Source of the DNA: JBDRLH01 sp043813215 | GTDB taxonomy: Bacteria > Patescibacteriota > Minisyncoccia > Minisyncoccales > JAQTPW01 | Assembly: GCA_043813215.1 (NCBI GenBank) | Contig: JBDRLH010000011.1 | Location: 1 to 25,493 of the forward strand | Direction of reading: 5' to 3' | Length of the DNA: 25,493 bases | In this document: positions 6,849 through 14,037 of the stretch, in pieces | Position numbering within the stretch: position 1 is the first letter of the stretch | Layout of the letters: the number at the start of each line of letters is the position of its first letter | The notes under the pieces: generated by a model | What the model saw: only the letters and a program-made list of their open reading frames with translations | The model's database searches: none | What the model was told of the DNA's origin: nothing | Position numbers and translations under genes: made by a program

Positions 6849-7293
6849 GCCCCCTTAATTCTCTGTTAATTTCTCTTTTTAAATCTCTTTTTTTGATAGA
6901 ATCTCTTTTATCAAACTCTCTTTTGCCCTTGCCGATGCCGAATTCAAGTTTTATTCTGCCTTTATTATTATATACACGGAGCGGGATAAAAGTCAATCCT
7001 TTCTGGTGGGATTTGCCGATTAAATAATCAATTTCTTTTTTGCGCAAAAGCAGTTTTCTTGAGCGGTCGCTCCGGTAATCATCTGGCGCGTTTTTGGGTT
7101 GATAAGCCGAAATATTGGCGCCAATCAAAGAAACCTCGCCATTTCTGTCCACGACCACATAAGCGCCCTTTAGCCCCATATGCCCGGCTCTGATTGATTT
7201 TACTTCCGTCCCGAGTAAAGCCAAACCCGCCTCAAATTTCTCCAGGATATTGTAATCAAAATACGCTTTTTTGTTTTCAGCTAGGATTTCCAC
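6841..7293 (-). CDS. smpB: SsrA-binding protein SmpB
   Basis: A 150-residue partner of tmRNA in trans-translation. It shows 'AENKKAYFDYNILEKFEAGL' and 'LLGTEVKSIRAGHMGLKGAY' (tmRNA-binding OB fold), 'PKNAPDDYRSDRSRKLLLRK', and the basic tail 'GKREFDKRDSIKKRDLKREI'. The tail is the part that enters the ribosomal mRNA channel. The start is GTG at 7293, with AGGA close upstream; the overlapping ATG is out of frame. The last codons (CGG GGA TGA) are also the first bases of tmRNA, so the tmRNA 5' cleavage site falls inside the penultimate-but-one codon (Arg149) before Gly150 and the stop. Confidence 0.96.
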   Translation of the reverse strand: MEILAENKKAYFDYNILEKFEAGLALLGTEVKSIRAGHMGLKGAYVVVDRNGEVSLIGANISAYQPKNAPDDYRSDRSRKLLLRKKEIDYLIGKSHQKGLTFIPLRVYNNKGRIKLEFGIGKGKREFDKRDSIKKRDLKREINRELRGRG

Positions 7294-7307
7294 ATTCCTA
7301 CTTTAAC

Positions 7308-7337
7308 ATAATAAAGAAATATTGACAAAATGGTAAA
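7308..7337 (-). promoter_or_regulatory. Possible smpB operon promoter
   Basis: On the minus strand, TTTACC (7337-7332), an 18-base spacer and TATTAT (7313-7308) would start transcription near 7301, only about eight bases before the smpB GTG. The -35 match is weak. It overlaps the divergent plus-strand promoter at 7322-7350. Confidence 0.4.
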
Positions 7338-7350
7338 AATATACTGTAAT
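7322..7350 (+). promoter_or_regulatory. Sigma70-type promoter of the 90-aa unknown gene
   Basis: TTGACA (7322-7327), a 17-base spacer and TGTAAT (7345-7350): 11 of 12 consensus bases at ideal spacing. The predicted start is near 7357, which puts the hairpin at 7376-7423 in the leader RNA. Confidence 0.75.
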
Positions 7351-7375
7351 GAATAATATAGTTCATTCCCAAATA

Positions 7376-7423
7376 TTTTCGTTTCCGTTAAGCTCATTTT
7401 TGTGGACTTAGTGGAAACGAAAA
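7376..7423 (+). promoter_or_regulatory. 17-bp stem-loop in the 5' leader of the 90-aa gene
   Basis: Arm 7376-7392 pairs with 7407-7423 over 17 positions, two of them G-U, with a 14-base loop. No T-run follows, so it is not a terminator. The stem ends 10 bases before the SD GGAGGAG at 7434-7440. It may stabilise the mRNA or act as a binding site for a regulator; no known riboswitch class was recognised. Confidence 0.6.
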
Positions 7424-7446
7424 CAAAAAATATGGAGGAGATTAAA

Positions 7447-7719
7447 ATGGTTCAATTTAAAGAGGTTCCGGAAAAGATGGTTAGATTTTCGGTATTATTA
7501 GAAGACTCGGTTAATGTTTTGCGAGAATATCTTCTTCCAGAAACAATTCTGGAAGAAAAAGATCTCGAGATGCATCAAAGCGGTTTTTTAATTCGGGTGA
7601 ATTTTTCCGTAGAAATTAGAACGCAAATGGTTTGCTACGAAATTCTAACCGAATTAAAGGAAAAAGATTACATAGTTAGTTTCGAGCGTCTTTTCCCTGG
7701 AGAGCAATATCCGGACTAG
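7447..7719 (+). CDS. Unknown 90-aa soluble protein
   Basis: A predicted 90-residue acidic protein beginning 'MVQFKEVPEKMVRFSVLLED'. It has no signal peptide, membrane segment or cysteine cluster (one Cys only), and an alternating pattern suggesting a small alpha/beta fold. I do not recognise the family. The start is fixed by a perfect GGAGGAG at 7434-7440, six bases before the ATG; an in-frame GTG at 7402 lies inside the leader hairpin and is rejected. The gene has its own strong promoter, a structured leader and a terminator, so it is a complete single-gene unit. It is divergent from the smpB-ssrA-infC operon with overlapping promoters, which suggests, but does not prove, a link to translation stress. 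Confidence 0.7.
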   Translation: MVQFKEVPEKMVRFSVLLEDSVNVLREYLLPETILEEKDLEMHQSGFLIRVNFSVEIRTQMVCYEILTELKEKDYIVSFERLFPGEQYPD

Positions 7720-7745
7720 TAGCCATTAATTCCCACGAAAAATTG

Positions 7746-7783
7746 AAGAGCCCAGTTAATTCTACGACTGGCTCTTTTTCTTT
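7746..7783 (+). terminator. Intrinsic terminator after the 90-aa gene
   Basis: AAGAGC-C-CAGT pairs with ACTG-GCTCTT (one bulged C) around a 10-base loop, followed by a run of Ts from 7775. It isolates this unit from argS. Confidence 0.75.
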
Positions 7784-7832
7784 GTCTTCAAACTTTATTT
7801 TTGAGGGAAATTAAGATAGAGTAAATAATATA

Positions 7833-9401
7833 ATGATTCGCCAAGAAATCAAAAATTTAACAGAAAAAGCGATAAAAAAACTCTATGGCATAGAGGTTGA
7901 AGTTAAAATTGACCGGCCGCAGGAGCCGGCTTTCGGTGATTATTCAACCAATGCAGCTATGATGATAAAGAAAAGCCCGCAAGAAATAGCAAATGCCATA
8001 AAATCGGACCTGCCTCGCCGAGTCAAGGCGGGTTTATTGGAAAAAGTAGAAGTAAAAAATGGTTTTATTAATTTTTTCCTTGCCAAGGAATATTTACAGA
8101 ATCAAGTCACTGAAATTTTAAAACAAGGAGAATCTTTCGGCCAGCTCAAGATTGGTCGCGGACAAAAAGTTAACGTTGAATTTATTTCGGCAAATCCGAC
8201 AGGACCTTTAACCTTAGGCAATGGTCGTGGAGGATTTTGCGGCGATGTCTTGGCAAATATCTTGGTTAAAGTCGGTTTTGAAGTAAAAAGAGAATATTAT
8301 ATTAACAATATCGGCGAGCAAGTCAGGAAGCTTGGGTATTCTGTTTTGGGCGATTCAGGGGCGGTTTATAAGGGGCCGTATATCGAAAATTTAAGATTAA
8401 AAATTAAAGAAAGAGATGTCTTAAAAGCTGGAGAGGAAGCGGCCGAGATTATTTTAGAAAAGATGATAAAACCGTCAGCCAAGAAGATGGGGATTGATTT
8501 TGATGTTTGGTTTTCAGAAAAAAATCTTCACGAGAAAAAAGAAGTCAATAAAATTTTGGAATTTTTGAAAAAGAAAAATCTGGCTTATGAACAAGAAGGA
8601 GCTTTATGGTTTAAATCAACGCAGTTTGGCGACGATAAAGACAGAGTATTGGTAAAAGCCGATGGCGAAACCACTTATTTGGCTTCGGACATCGCCTATT
8701 TGAAAAATAAATTCGGGAGGGGATTTGATAAATTGATATTTTTCTGGGGAGCTGATCATTTCGGCTATGTCGGCAGGTTAAAAGCGGCGGCCGCGGTTTT
8801 GGGCTATAAAAAAGAACAGACAGATATTATTATCATGCAACTCGTTCGACTGATTGAAGGAGGCAAAGAAGTGCGCATGTCAAAACGTTCAGGAATTTAC
8901 GTGACAATCGATGAATTGATAGAAGAGGTGGGTTTGGATGCGACCAGATTTTTCTTTTTGGCGCAGGGAGCAGACAGCCACTTGAATTTTAATTTAGATC
9001 TGGCTAAAGAACGGTCGGAGAAGAATCCGGTTTATTATGTCCAGTATGCGCACGCGAGAATATGCAGTATTCGCGCTAAATGCAAAATTCAAAAATCAAA
9101 ATTCAAAATTACAATCCAAAATTTAAAAAATTTAAATCAGTCTGGTGAATTAAATTTAATTAAGCAGCTAATCAGATTGCCTGAGATTATTGAAGATACG
9201 GTCAAGGATTATCAAATGCAAAGATTGCCGCAATATGCGACTGATTTAGCAAGTGCGTTCCACCAATTTTACAGAGACTGCCGGGTTATTAATGATGATG
9301 GAAGCGCCAACGAACCCAGATTGGCTTTAGTCCTGGCTGCAAAAATTATTTTGGAAAATACCTTAAAGTTGATGGGGATTTCGGCGCCGGAAAAAATGTA
9401 A
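7833..9401 (+). CDS. argS: Arginyl-tRNA synthetase
   Basis: Class I synthetase charging tRNA-Arg, 522 residues, slightly short for the family. The order is: N-terminal Add-1 tRNA D-loop-recognition domain ('QEPAFGDYSTNAAM', 'VEVKNGFINFFL'), catalytic Rossmann core with the HIGH variant 'NPTGPLTLGNGRGG', then 'ADGETTYLASDIAY', 'WGADHFGY', the KMSKS equivalent 'VRMSKRSG', and a DALR anticodon-binding domain ('YYVQYAHARI' through the C-terminal 'LENTLKLMGI'). Two repeat-derived insertions are present: 'LPRRVKAG' in the N-terminal domain, encoded by an inverted repeat, and a Lys/Asn-rich stretch between catalytic and DALR domains. Both fall in loops and no catalytic motif is damaged. There is no SD. 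Confidence 0.96.
   Translation: MIRQEIKNLTEKAIKKLYGIEVEVKIDRPQEPAFGDYSTNAAMMIKKSPQEIANAIKSDLPRRVKAGLLEKVEVKNGFINFFLAKEYLQNQVTEILKQGESFGQLKIGRGQKVNVEFISANPTGPLTLGNGRGGFCGDVLANILVKVGFEVKREYYINNIGEQVRKLGYSVLGDSGAVYKGPYIENLRLKIKERDVLKAGEEAAEIILEKMIKPSAKKMGIDFDVWFSEKNLHEKKEVNKILEFLKKKNLAYEQEGALWFKSTQFGDDKDRVLVKADGETTYLASDIAYLKNKFGRGFDKLIFFWGADHFGYVGRLKAAAAVLGYKKEQTDIIIMQLVRLIEGGKEVRMSKRSGIYVTIDELIEEVGLDATRFFFLAQGADSHLNFNLDLAKERSEKNPVYYVQYAHARICSIRAKCKIQKSKFKITIQNLKNLNQSGELNLIKQLIRLPEIIEDTVKDYQMQRLPQYATDLASAFHQFYRDCRVINDDGSANEPRLALVLAAKIILENTLKLMGISAPEKM
8009..8032 (+). repeat. Inverted-repeat element in frame in argS
   Basis: CCTGCC (8009-8014) pairs with GGCGGG (8027-8032), one G-U, around a 12-base centre. 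It is G+C-rich compared with the gene around it and encodes 'LPRRVKAG', which is extra relative to the usual ArgS loop before 'EKVEV'. Confidence 0.5.
9083..9136 (+). repeat. A-rich AAAATTCAAAAATC repeat in argS
   Basis: Degenerate tandem copies of AAAATTC/AAAAATC encode 'KIQKSKFKITIQNLKNL' at the junction of the catalytic and DALR domains. Confidence 0.6.
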
Positions 9402-9426
9402 TAGAATAAAAATATTATATACTTTT

Positions 9427-9450
9427 AATTTTTCGCTAAAACTCAAAATT
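9427..9450 (+). repeat. TTTTTCGCTAA-A-CTCAAAATT leader motif before ileS
   Basis: The bases directly before the ATG match those before glyS (TTTTTCGCTAACGCTCAAAAATT, ending 16991) and partly those before the MFS gene (ATTAACACTCAAAATT, ending 998). All three lack an SD. Confidence 0.45.
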
Positions 9451-12400
9451 ATGGAAATAAATTTTCCCAAGAACGAAAATAAGATTCTGAAATTCTGGCG
9501 AAATAACCGGGTTTTTGAAAAATCAGTTTCGCAGAGAAAAAAAGCGAAAAATTTCGTATTTTACGAAGGTCCGCCGACAGCCAACGGCAAGCCCGGTTTG
9601 CACCATGTGGAGAGCCGGGTTTTTAAAGATATCATCTGCCGCTATAAAACGATGCAAGGATTTAAGGTGGAAAGAAAAGCCGGCTGGGATACGCACGGCC
9701 TGCCGGTTGAGCTTGAGGTTGAGAAAAAATTGGGCCTGAAAAACAAAAAAGACATTGAAAATTACGGAGTAGCCCGCTTTAACAAGAAATGCAAGGAATC
9801 CGTCTGGCAATATCTGAAAGATTGGAATAAGCTGACGGAAAGAATCGGCTTTTGGTTGGATTTGGAAAATCCCTATATTACCTACGAAACAGATTACATT
9901 GAAAGCGTCTGGTTTATTTTAAAGCAGATTTTTAAAAAAGGCCTGCTTTATTTGGGATATAAGGTTGTGCCTTATTGCCCGAGATGCGGAACGATCCTTT
10001 CTTCCCACGAAGTGGCGCAGGGGTACAAAAGAATAAAAGAGCCCTCTGTTTTTGTAAAGTTCAGAATTAAAAATCCGGAGTTTGAAAACACTTCTCTGCT
10101 CGTTTGGACGACGACTCCCTGGACCTTGCCGGCAAATGTGGCCGTGGCCGCAAATCCCAAATTTTTTTATGTCAAAGTAAAAACGGGCAACGGGAATTTA
10201 ATTTTAGCCAAGGAAAGATTGAAGGCTTGCGGGCAAAAAGATGCGGAGGTCATTCAGGAATTAAAAGGAGAAGAGTTGCTGAAAATTTATTATGAAGCCC
10301 CCTACCCGGTTGACTCACAAGAAGGCGTGACAATTTATAAGGTTATTCCGACGGACTTTGTTTCTTTGGAAGACGGTACAGGATTGGTACATATCGCCCC
10401 GGCTTTTGGCGAGGACGACATGGCGGCGATAAAGGCGCAAAATTCAAAAATTAAAAATCAAAACGAACGGGATTTCCCGATTTTGTTGCCGGTTGACGAA
10501 ACGGGAAAATTCAGGTTAGAAGCCAAAAAATGGGCCGGTATTTTTGTTAAAGACGCCGATCCCTTGATAATCGAAGATTTAAAAAGCAGGGGTCTGTTAT
10601 ATAAAGAAGAATTATACGAGCATGATTATCCTTTTTGCTGGCGTTGTAAATCTCCCTTGCTTTATTACGCAAAGCAAGGCTGGTTTATTAATATGCAGGA
10701 TGAGACAAAAGAAAATCTAATCAAAAACAATCAGGAGATAAATTGGGTGCCGTCATATCTAAAAGAGGGAAGGTTTGGAGAATGGTTAAAAGATGTCAAA
10801 GATTGGGCAATTTCCCGAGAAAGATACTGGGGCACTCCTTTGCCCGTCTGGAAATGTAAAACTTGCGGTACGTTTGAAGCAATAGGCTCAAGAAAAGATT
10901 TGGTTTCGCAAAAATTTAGTCCGAACCGATATTTTGTCTTACGCCACGGAGAGTCTTTGAAAAATATAAAAAATATCATTTCCTGCTGGCCGGAAAAAAA
11001 TTTATACCCCCTGACAAAAAAGGGGCAAAGGCAGATTCACCAGGTAGCTAAAAAATTAAAAAAAGAAAAAATAGATTTGATTTTTTCTTCAGATCTCCTA
11101 AGGGCAAAACAGACGGCCGAAATTATAGCCAAGGAATTGGGGCTTAAAGTAAGGATTGATAAAAGACTCAGAGAAAGCAATGCTGGCATTTTTAACGGAA
11201 AGAAGATTGGGGAGTTTGGAGAATTTATGAACCCGGGTAAAAAACTTCCGCCCTTGGAATATTATAAAAAAAGATTCAAAGTGGCGCCGCCCGGCGGGGA
11301 AAATTATACCGATATTGAAAAAAGAATGTTGAGCTTCATAAAAGATGTTGATAAAAAATATCCGCAAAAAAACATTTTAATTGTCGGCCATGAGCGGCCC
11401 ATAACCTTGTTAGAAAAAATGCTTTCCGGCCAGAATCTTAAAGAATTCGTTGATGTTTTTACCAGGAAAAAAGGGATAAAAACCGGCCAAATTCGGGAGC
11501 TTGAGTTTGCTAAACTGCCCTATAACGAAAAAATGGAGCTGGATTTTCATAAACCCTATATCGACGAGGTTAAGTTTTATTGCGGAAAATGCGGCGGAAT
11601 TATGGAGAGAACTCAAGAGGTCATAGACTGTTGGTTTGATTCGGGCAGCATGCCTTTTGCCCAAGGACACTGGCTTGGCGGAGAGCCACCGAAGCTCTTT
11701 CCGGCCGATTATATCTCTGAAGCTATTGACCAGACAAGGGGCTGGTTTTACACCTTGCTGGCAATCTCAACTTTATTGGGTTTTGAATCGTCATATAAAA
11801 ATGTTATTTCTTTGGGGCACGTTTTAGATGAGAAAGGAGAAAAGATGTCAAAATCAAAAGGGAATATTGTGGACCCCTGGTATATTATTGAAAAATACGG
11901 GGTAGATGCCGTCAGGTGGTATTTTTATACCATAAATCAGCCCGGGGAGTCCAAGCTTTTTGCAGAAAAAGACATTGATGGGGCTTTGAAGAAATTTATT
12001 CTGACTTTTTGGAATTGCTGCGTTTTTTTTGAGACATACAGAGATAATTTAAAAATCAAAAATCAAAAATCAAAAATCAAAACTAAAAATATATTGGATA
12101 AATGGATAATTTCCAAGCTTAACGAAACGATAAAAACCGCTACTGACAATTTGGATAAATACGATGTTACCGGTGCCGCCAGAGCGATTGAAAAATTTAC
12201 CGTTGAAGAGTTGTCTCTCTGGTATGTCAGAAGATCCAGAAAAAGATTCCAAAAACCCGAAAATCCGGCCGAAGCCAAGGAAGCTTTTACGGTTTTGGGT
12301 TTTGTCTTATTTTCTCTGAATAAATTAATTTCTCCTTTTCTGCCGTTTATTTCCGAAGAACTTTATCAAAAAATAACCGGCAGCGCTTTCGGTAAGAAAA

Positions 12401-12957
12401 AATCGGTCCATTTAGAGGGATGGCCGAAAACCGAAGAAAAATTAATAAACAAGAAGCTGAATGAAGACATGAAGATGGCCAGAGAGATTGTCACCTTAGC
12501 TCTTGCCGAGAGAGCCAGGGTTTCGATAAAAGTTCGCCAGCCATTGAAAAAATTAAAAATTAAAAGTTCCGAATTCAAAGTCGGCAAAGAATTATTAAGT
12601 TTGATAAAAGAGGAAATTAATGTCAAAGAAGTGGTCTTTGACCAAAATCTGCAAAAAGAGTTAGAATTGGACACGAATATTACTCCGGAGCTCAAGGAAG
12701 AGGGTATTGTCAGGGAGGTAATCAGAAATATCCAAGAAATGAGGAAGAAATCAAATTTGAAGCCAAAAGACAATATCTCCGTAAGATATTCGGGGGATGC
12801 GTCCTTGGAAGATATTTTAAGGAAAAATGAAAAAACTATTTTAAAAGAAGGCAAGATAAAAGATTTTCTATCGGGCAAGAAAACCAAAGGTTTTAAAATC
12901 CAGCAGGAAATAACAGTCGACGGTAAAAAAATATTAATATCAATTAAAAAAGTTTAA
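9451..12957 (+). CDS. ileS: Isoleucyl-tRNA synthetase with an inserted histidine-phosphatase domain
   Basis: Class I synthetase charging tRNA-Ile, of the eukaryote/archaea-like group, 1168 residues. The order is: HIGH variant 'KPGLHHVES' (H51, H52), Zn-type 'YCPRCG', editing domain ('LVWTTTPWTLPANVA', 'GLVHIAPAFGEDD'), 'YPFCWRCKSPLLYYAKQGWF', 'SRERYWGTPLPVW', a first CxxC 'CKTCG', then the insert (about 487-696), a second CxxC 'YCGKCGG', 'VIDCWFDSGSMPFAQ', KMSKS at 798-802, and an anticodon-binding helical domain with C-terminal tail. The insert is a histidine-phosphatase (phosphoglycerate-mutase-like) fold: 'FVLRHGES' (H499), 'SSDLLRAKQTAEII', 'RLRESNAGIFNGK' and 'IVGHERPI' (H647). All four catalytic positions are present. 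Three A-rich repeats also occur. The start context is CTCAAAATTATGG, without an SD. Confidence 0.96.
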   Translation: MEINFPKNENKILKFWRNNRVFEKSVSQRKKAKNFVFYEGPPTANGKPGLHHVESRVFKDIICRYKTMQGFKVERKAGWDTHGLPVELEVEKKLGLKNKKDIENYGVARFNKKCKESVWQYLKDWNKLTERIGFWLDLENPYITYETDYIESVWFILKQIFKKGLLYLGYKVVPYCPRCGTILSSHEVAQGYKRIKEPSVFVKFRIKNPEFENTSLLVWTTTPWTLPANVAVAANPKFFYVKVKTGNGNLILAKERLKACGQKDAEVIQELKGEELLKIYYEAPYPVDSQEGVTIYKVIPTDFVSLEDGTGLVHIAPAFGEDDMAAIKAQNSKIKNQNERDFPILLPVDETGKFRLEAKKWAGIFVKDADPLIIEDLKSRGLLYKEELYEHDYPFCWRCKSPLLYYAKQGWFINMQDETKENLIKNNQEINWVPSYLKEGRFGEWLKDVKDWAISRERYWGTPLPVWKCKTCGTFEAIGSRKDLVSQKFSPNRYFVLRHGESLKNIKNIISCWPEKNLYPLTKKGQRQIHQVAKKLKKEKIDLIFSSDLLRAKQTAEIIAKELGLKVRIDKRLRESNAGIFNGKKIGEFGEFMNPGKKLPPLEYYKKRFKVAPPGGENYTDIEKRMLSFIKDVDKKYPQKNILIVGHERPITLLEKMLSGQNLKEFVDVFTRKKGIKTGQIRELEFAKLPYNEKMELDFHKPYIDEVKFYCGKCGGIMERTQEVIDCWFDSGSMPFAQGHWLGGEPPKLFPADYISEAIDQTRGWFYTLLAISTLLGFESSYKNVISLGHVLDEKGEKMSKSKGNIVDPWYIIEKYGVDAVRWYFYTINQPGESKLFAEKDIDGALKKFILTFWNCCVFFETYRDNLKIKNQKSKIKTKNILDKWIISKLNETIKTATDNLDKYDVTGAARAIEKFTVEELSLWYVRRSRKRFQKPENPAEAKEAFTVLGFVLFSLNKLISPFLPFISEELYQKITGSAFGKKKSVHLEGWPKTEEKLINKKLNEDMKMAREIVTLALAERARVSIKVRQPLKKLKIKSSEFKVGKELLSLIKEEINVKEVVFDQNLQKELELDTNITPELKEEGIVREVIRNIQEMRKKSNLKPKDNISVRYSGDASLEDILRKNEKTILKEGKIKDFLSGKKTKGFKIQQEITVDGKKILISIKKV
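10441..10464 (+). repeat. A-rich repeat in ileS (editing-domain region)
   Basis: AATTCAAAAATTAAAAATCA encodes 'NSKIKNQNE' in a loop after 'GEDDMAAIKAQ'. Confidence 0.5.
10909..11538 (+). other. Histidine-phosphatase domain segment inside ileS
   Basis: This segment codes for residues 487-696 of IleS. It carries RHG (498-500), the second conserved Arg in 'LLRAKQTAE', the conserved Glu in 'RLRESNAGIFNGK' and the second His in 'VGHERP' (647). It is bounded by the two zinc-type CxxC motifs of the synthetase, in place of the short linker between '(V/A)IGS' and 'DLHRPY(I/V)DE' found in typical enzymes. Confidence 0.9.
12047..12090 (+). repeat. A-rich ATCAAAA tandem repeat in ileS
   Basis: About four perfect 'AAAATCA' units encode 'LKIKNQKSKIKTKN' just before 'LDKWIISKLN', the junction of the catalytic core and the anticodon-binding domain. 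Confidence 0.65.
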
Positions 12958-12959
12958 TA

Positions 12960-13970
12960 ATGTTAATTATTTGGATTTTAATTTTCCTTTTTAGTTTAGC
13001 CCTATTGGTAAAATCAGCTGATTGGTTTGTGGAAAGTGCGGAAAAAATAGGTTTAGCTTTAAAAATTTCTCCCTTTATAATCGGAGTAACTATTGTGGCC
13101 ATAGGCACTTCATTCCCTGAAGCGGCTTCTTCATTGGCCGGAGTTTTAAAGGGAGTGACAGAAATCGTTACCGCCAACGCCATTGGCTCAAATATTTTTA
13201 ATATTCTAGGAATTGTTGGTTTTTCCGCCGTTGCGGCAAGGACGCTCATTGTTAGGAGAAGCTTAATTGATTTGGACGCACCGCTTTTAGCTGTCGTCAC
13301 TGTTTTAATCTTGTTTGTTGCCTGGGATAAACAGATTGTTTTTGGAGAAGGAATTTTGCTCATCTGCGCTTTTTTAATCTATCTTCTTTATACAATTTTT
13401 CAGAGAAGAGACGATATTCTTACTCCCGAATTAATGGAAATCTTGCCAGAAGGAACCAAAATCCAAGTTTTACCTTCCAGAATAGAAAGAAGAGGCAAAG
13501 AGGCGAGAAAAACTCCCTCAGGGTTAAATTTTAAAGTTTTTCTTTATTTGGTTTTGGGATTGATCGGTATGGTTGTCGGTTCAAATTATACAATAGATTC
13601 CATGATCAAGATTTCAGACATATTAAAGATTAGTCCTGCTTTAATTTCTATTATTGCTTTAGCCGCCGGTACTTCTTTGCCAGAGCTGGTGGTATCAATA
13701 AGAGCGGCATCTCAAAAAAAGTATGAAATTGCATTAGGAAATGTTTTCGGATCAAATGTTTTTAATGCTTTGATGGTAGTGGGTTTGCCGGCTTTAATCA
13801 AAACTTTAACAGTTGACGATTTGACTTTTAGAATCGGTCTGCCCTTTCTGGCTGTGGCCACCTTGCTTTTTGTCATTTCCGGAATATCTCGAAGGATTCA
13901 TATTTGGGAAGGGCTAATGTATCTTTTGCTTTACGTTTTATTTATAGTGAAACTTTGCGGAATATTTTAA
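12960..13970 (+). CDS. Calcium/sodium antiporter (CaCA family, YrbG-like)
   Basis: A 336-residue integral membrane protein with two inverted repeats of about five helices, each with an alpha-repeat: 'VAIGTSFPEAASSLAGVLKG' with 'NAIGSNIFNILGIVG', and 'AAGTSLPELVVSIRAA' with 'LGNVFGSNVFNALMVVG'. The GTS(F/L)PE glutamates are the ion ligands of Na+/Ca2+ exchangers. It would exchange cations across the cytoplasmic membrane. A cytoplasmic loop of about 40 charged residues separates the halves. The ATG is two bases after the ileS stop, with no SD, so it is probably cotranscribed and translationally coupled with ileS. Confidence 0.93.
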   Translation: MLIIWILIFLFSLALLVKSADWFVESAEKIGLALKISPFIIGVTIVAIGTSFPEAASSLAGVLKGVTEIVTANAIGSNIFNILGIVGFSAVAARTLIVRRSLIDLDAPLLAVVTVLILFVAWDKQIVFGEGILLICAFLIYLLYTIFQRRDDILTPELMEILPEGTKIQVLPSRIERRGKEARKTPSGLNFKVFLYLVLGLIGMVVGSNYTIDSMIKISDILKISPALISIIALAAGTSLPELVVSIRAASQKKYEIALGNVFGSNVFNALMVVGLPALIKTLTVDDLTFRIGLPFLAVATLLFVISGISRRIHIWEGLMYLLLYVLFIVKLCGIF

Positions 13971-14012
13971 TGAAGGCTGGTAATAAATAACCAAATTTAA
14001 CAATATTAATCA

Positions 14013-14037
14013 ATAAAAAATAAAATAAAATAAAATG
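14013..14037 (+). repeat. AAAAT pentanucleotide repeat directly before an ATG
   Basis: ATAAA(A)T units repeat about four times up to the ATG at 14035. A change in copy number would alter only the leader, not the frame. Confidence 0.5.

Noticed and set aside
7402..7446. GTG start 45 bases upstream for the 90-aa gene
   Set aside because: It lies inside the leader hairpin and has no SD; the ATG at 7447 has GGAGGAG at ideal spacing.
10909..11538. Assembly error joining a phosphatase gene to ileS
   Set aside because: One unbroken frame holds both halves of the synthetase in the correct order on each side of the insert, with similar base composition; a misassembly would not leave this. Read mapping would confirm.
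12047..12090. Short tandem repeats considered as a CRISPR array
   Set aside because: The units are about seven bases, without spacers, and are translated within ileS.
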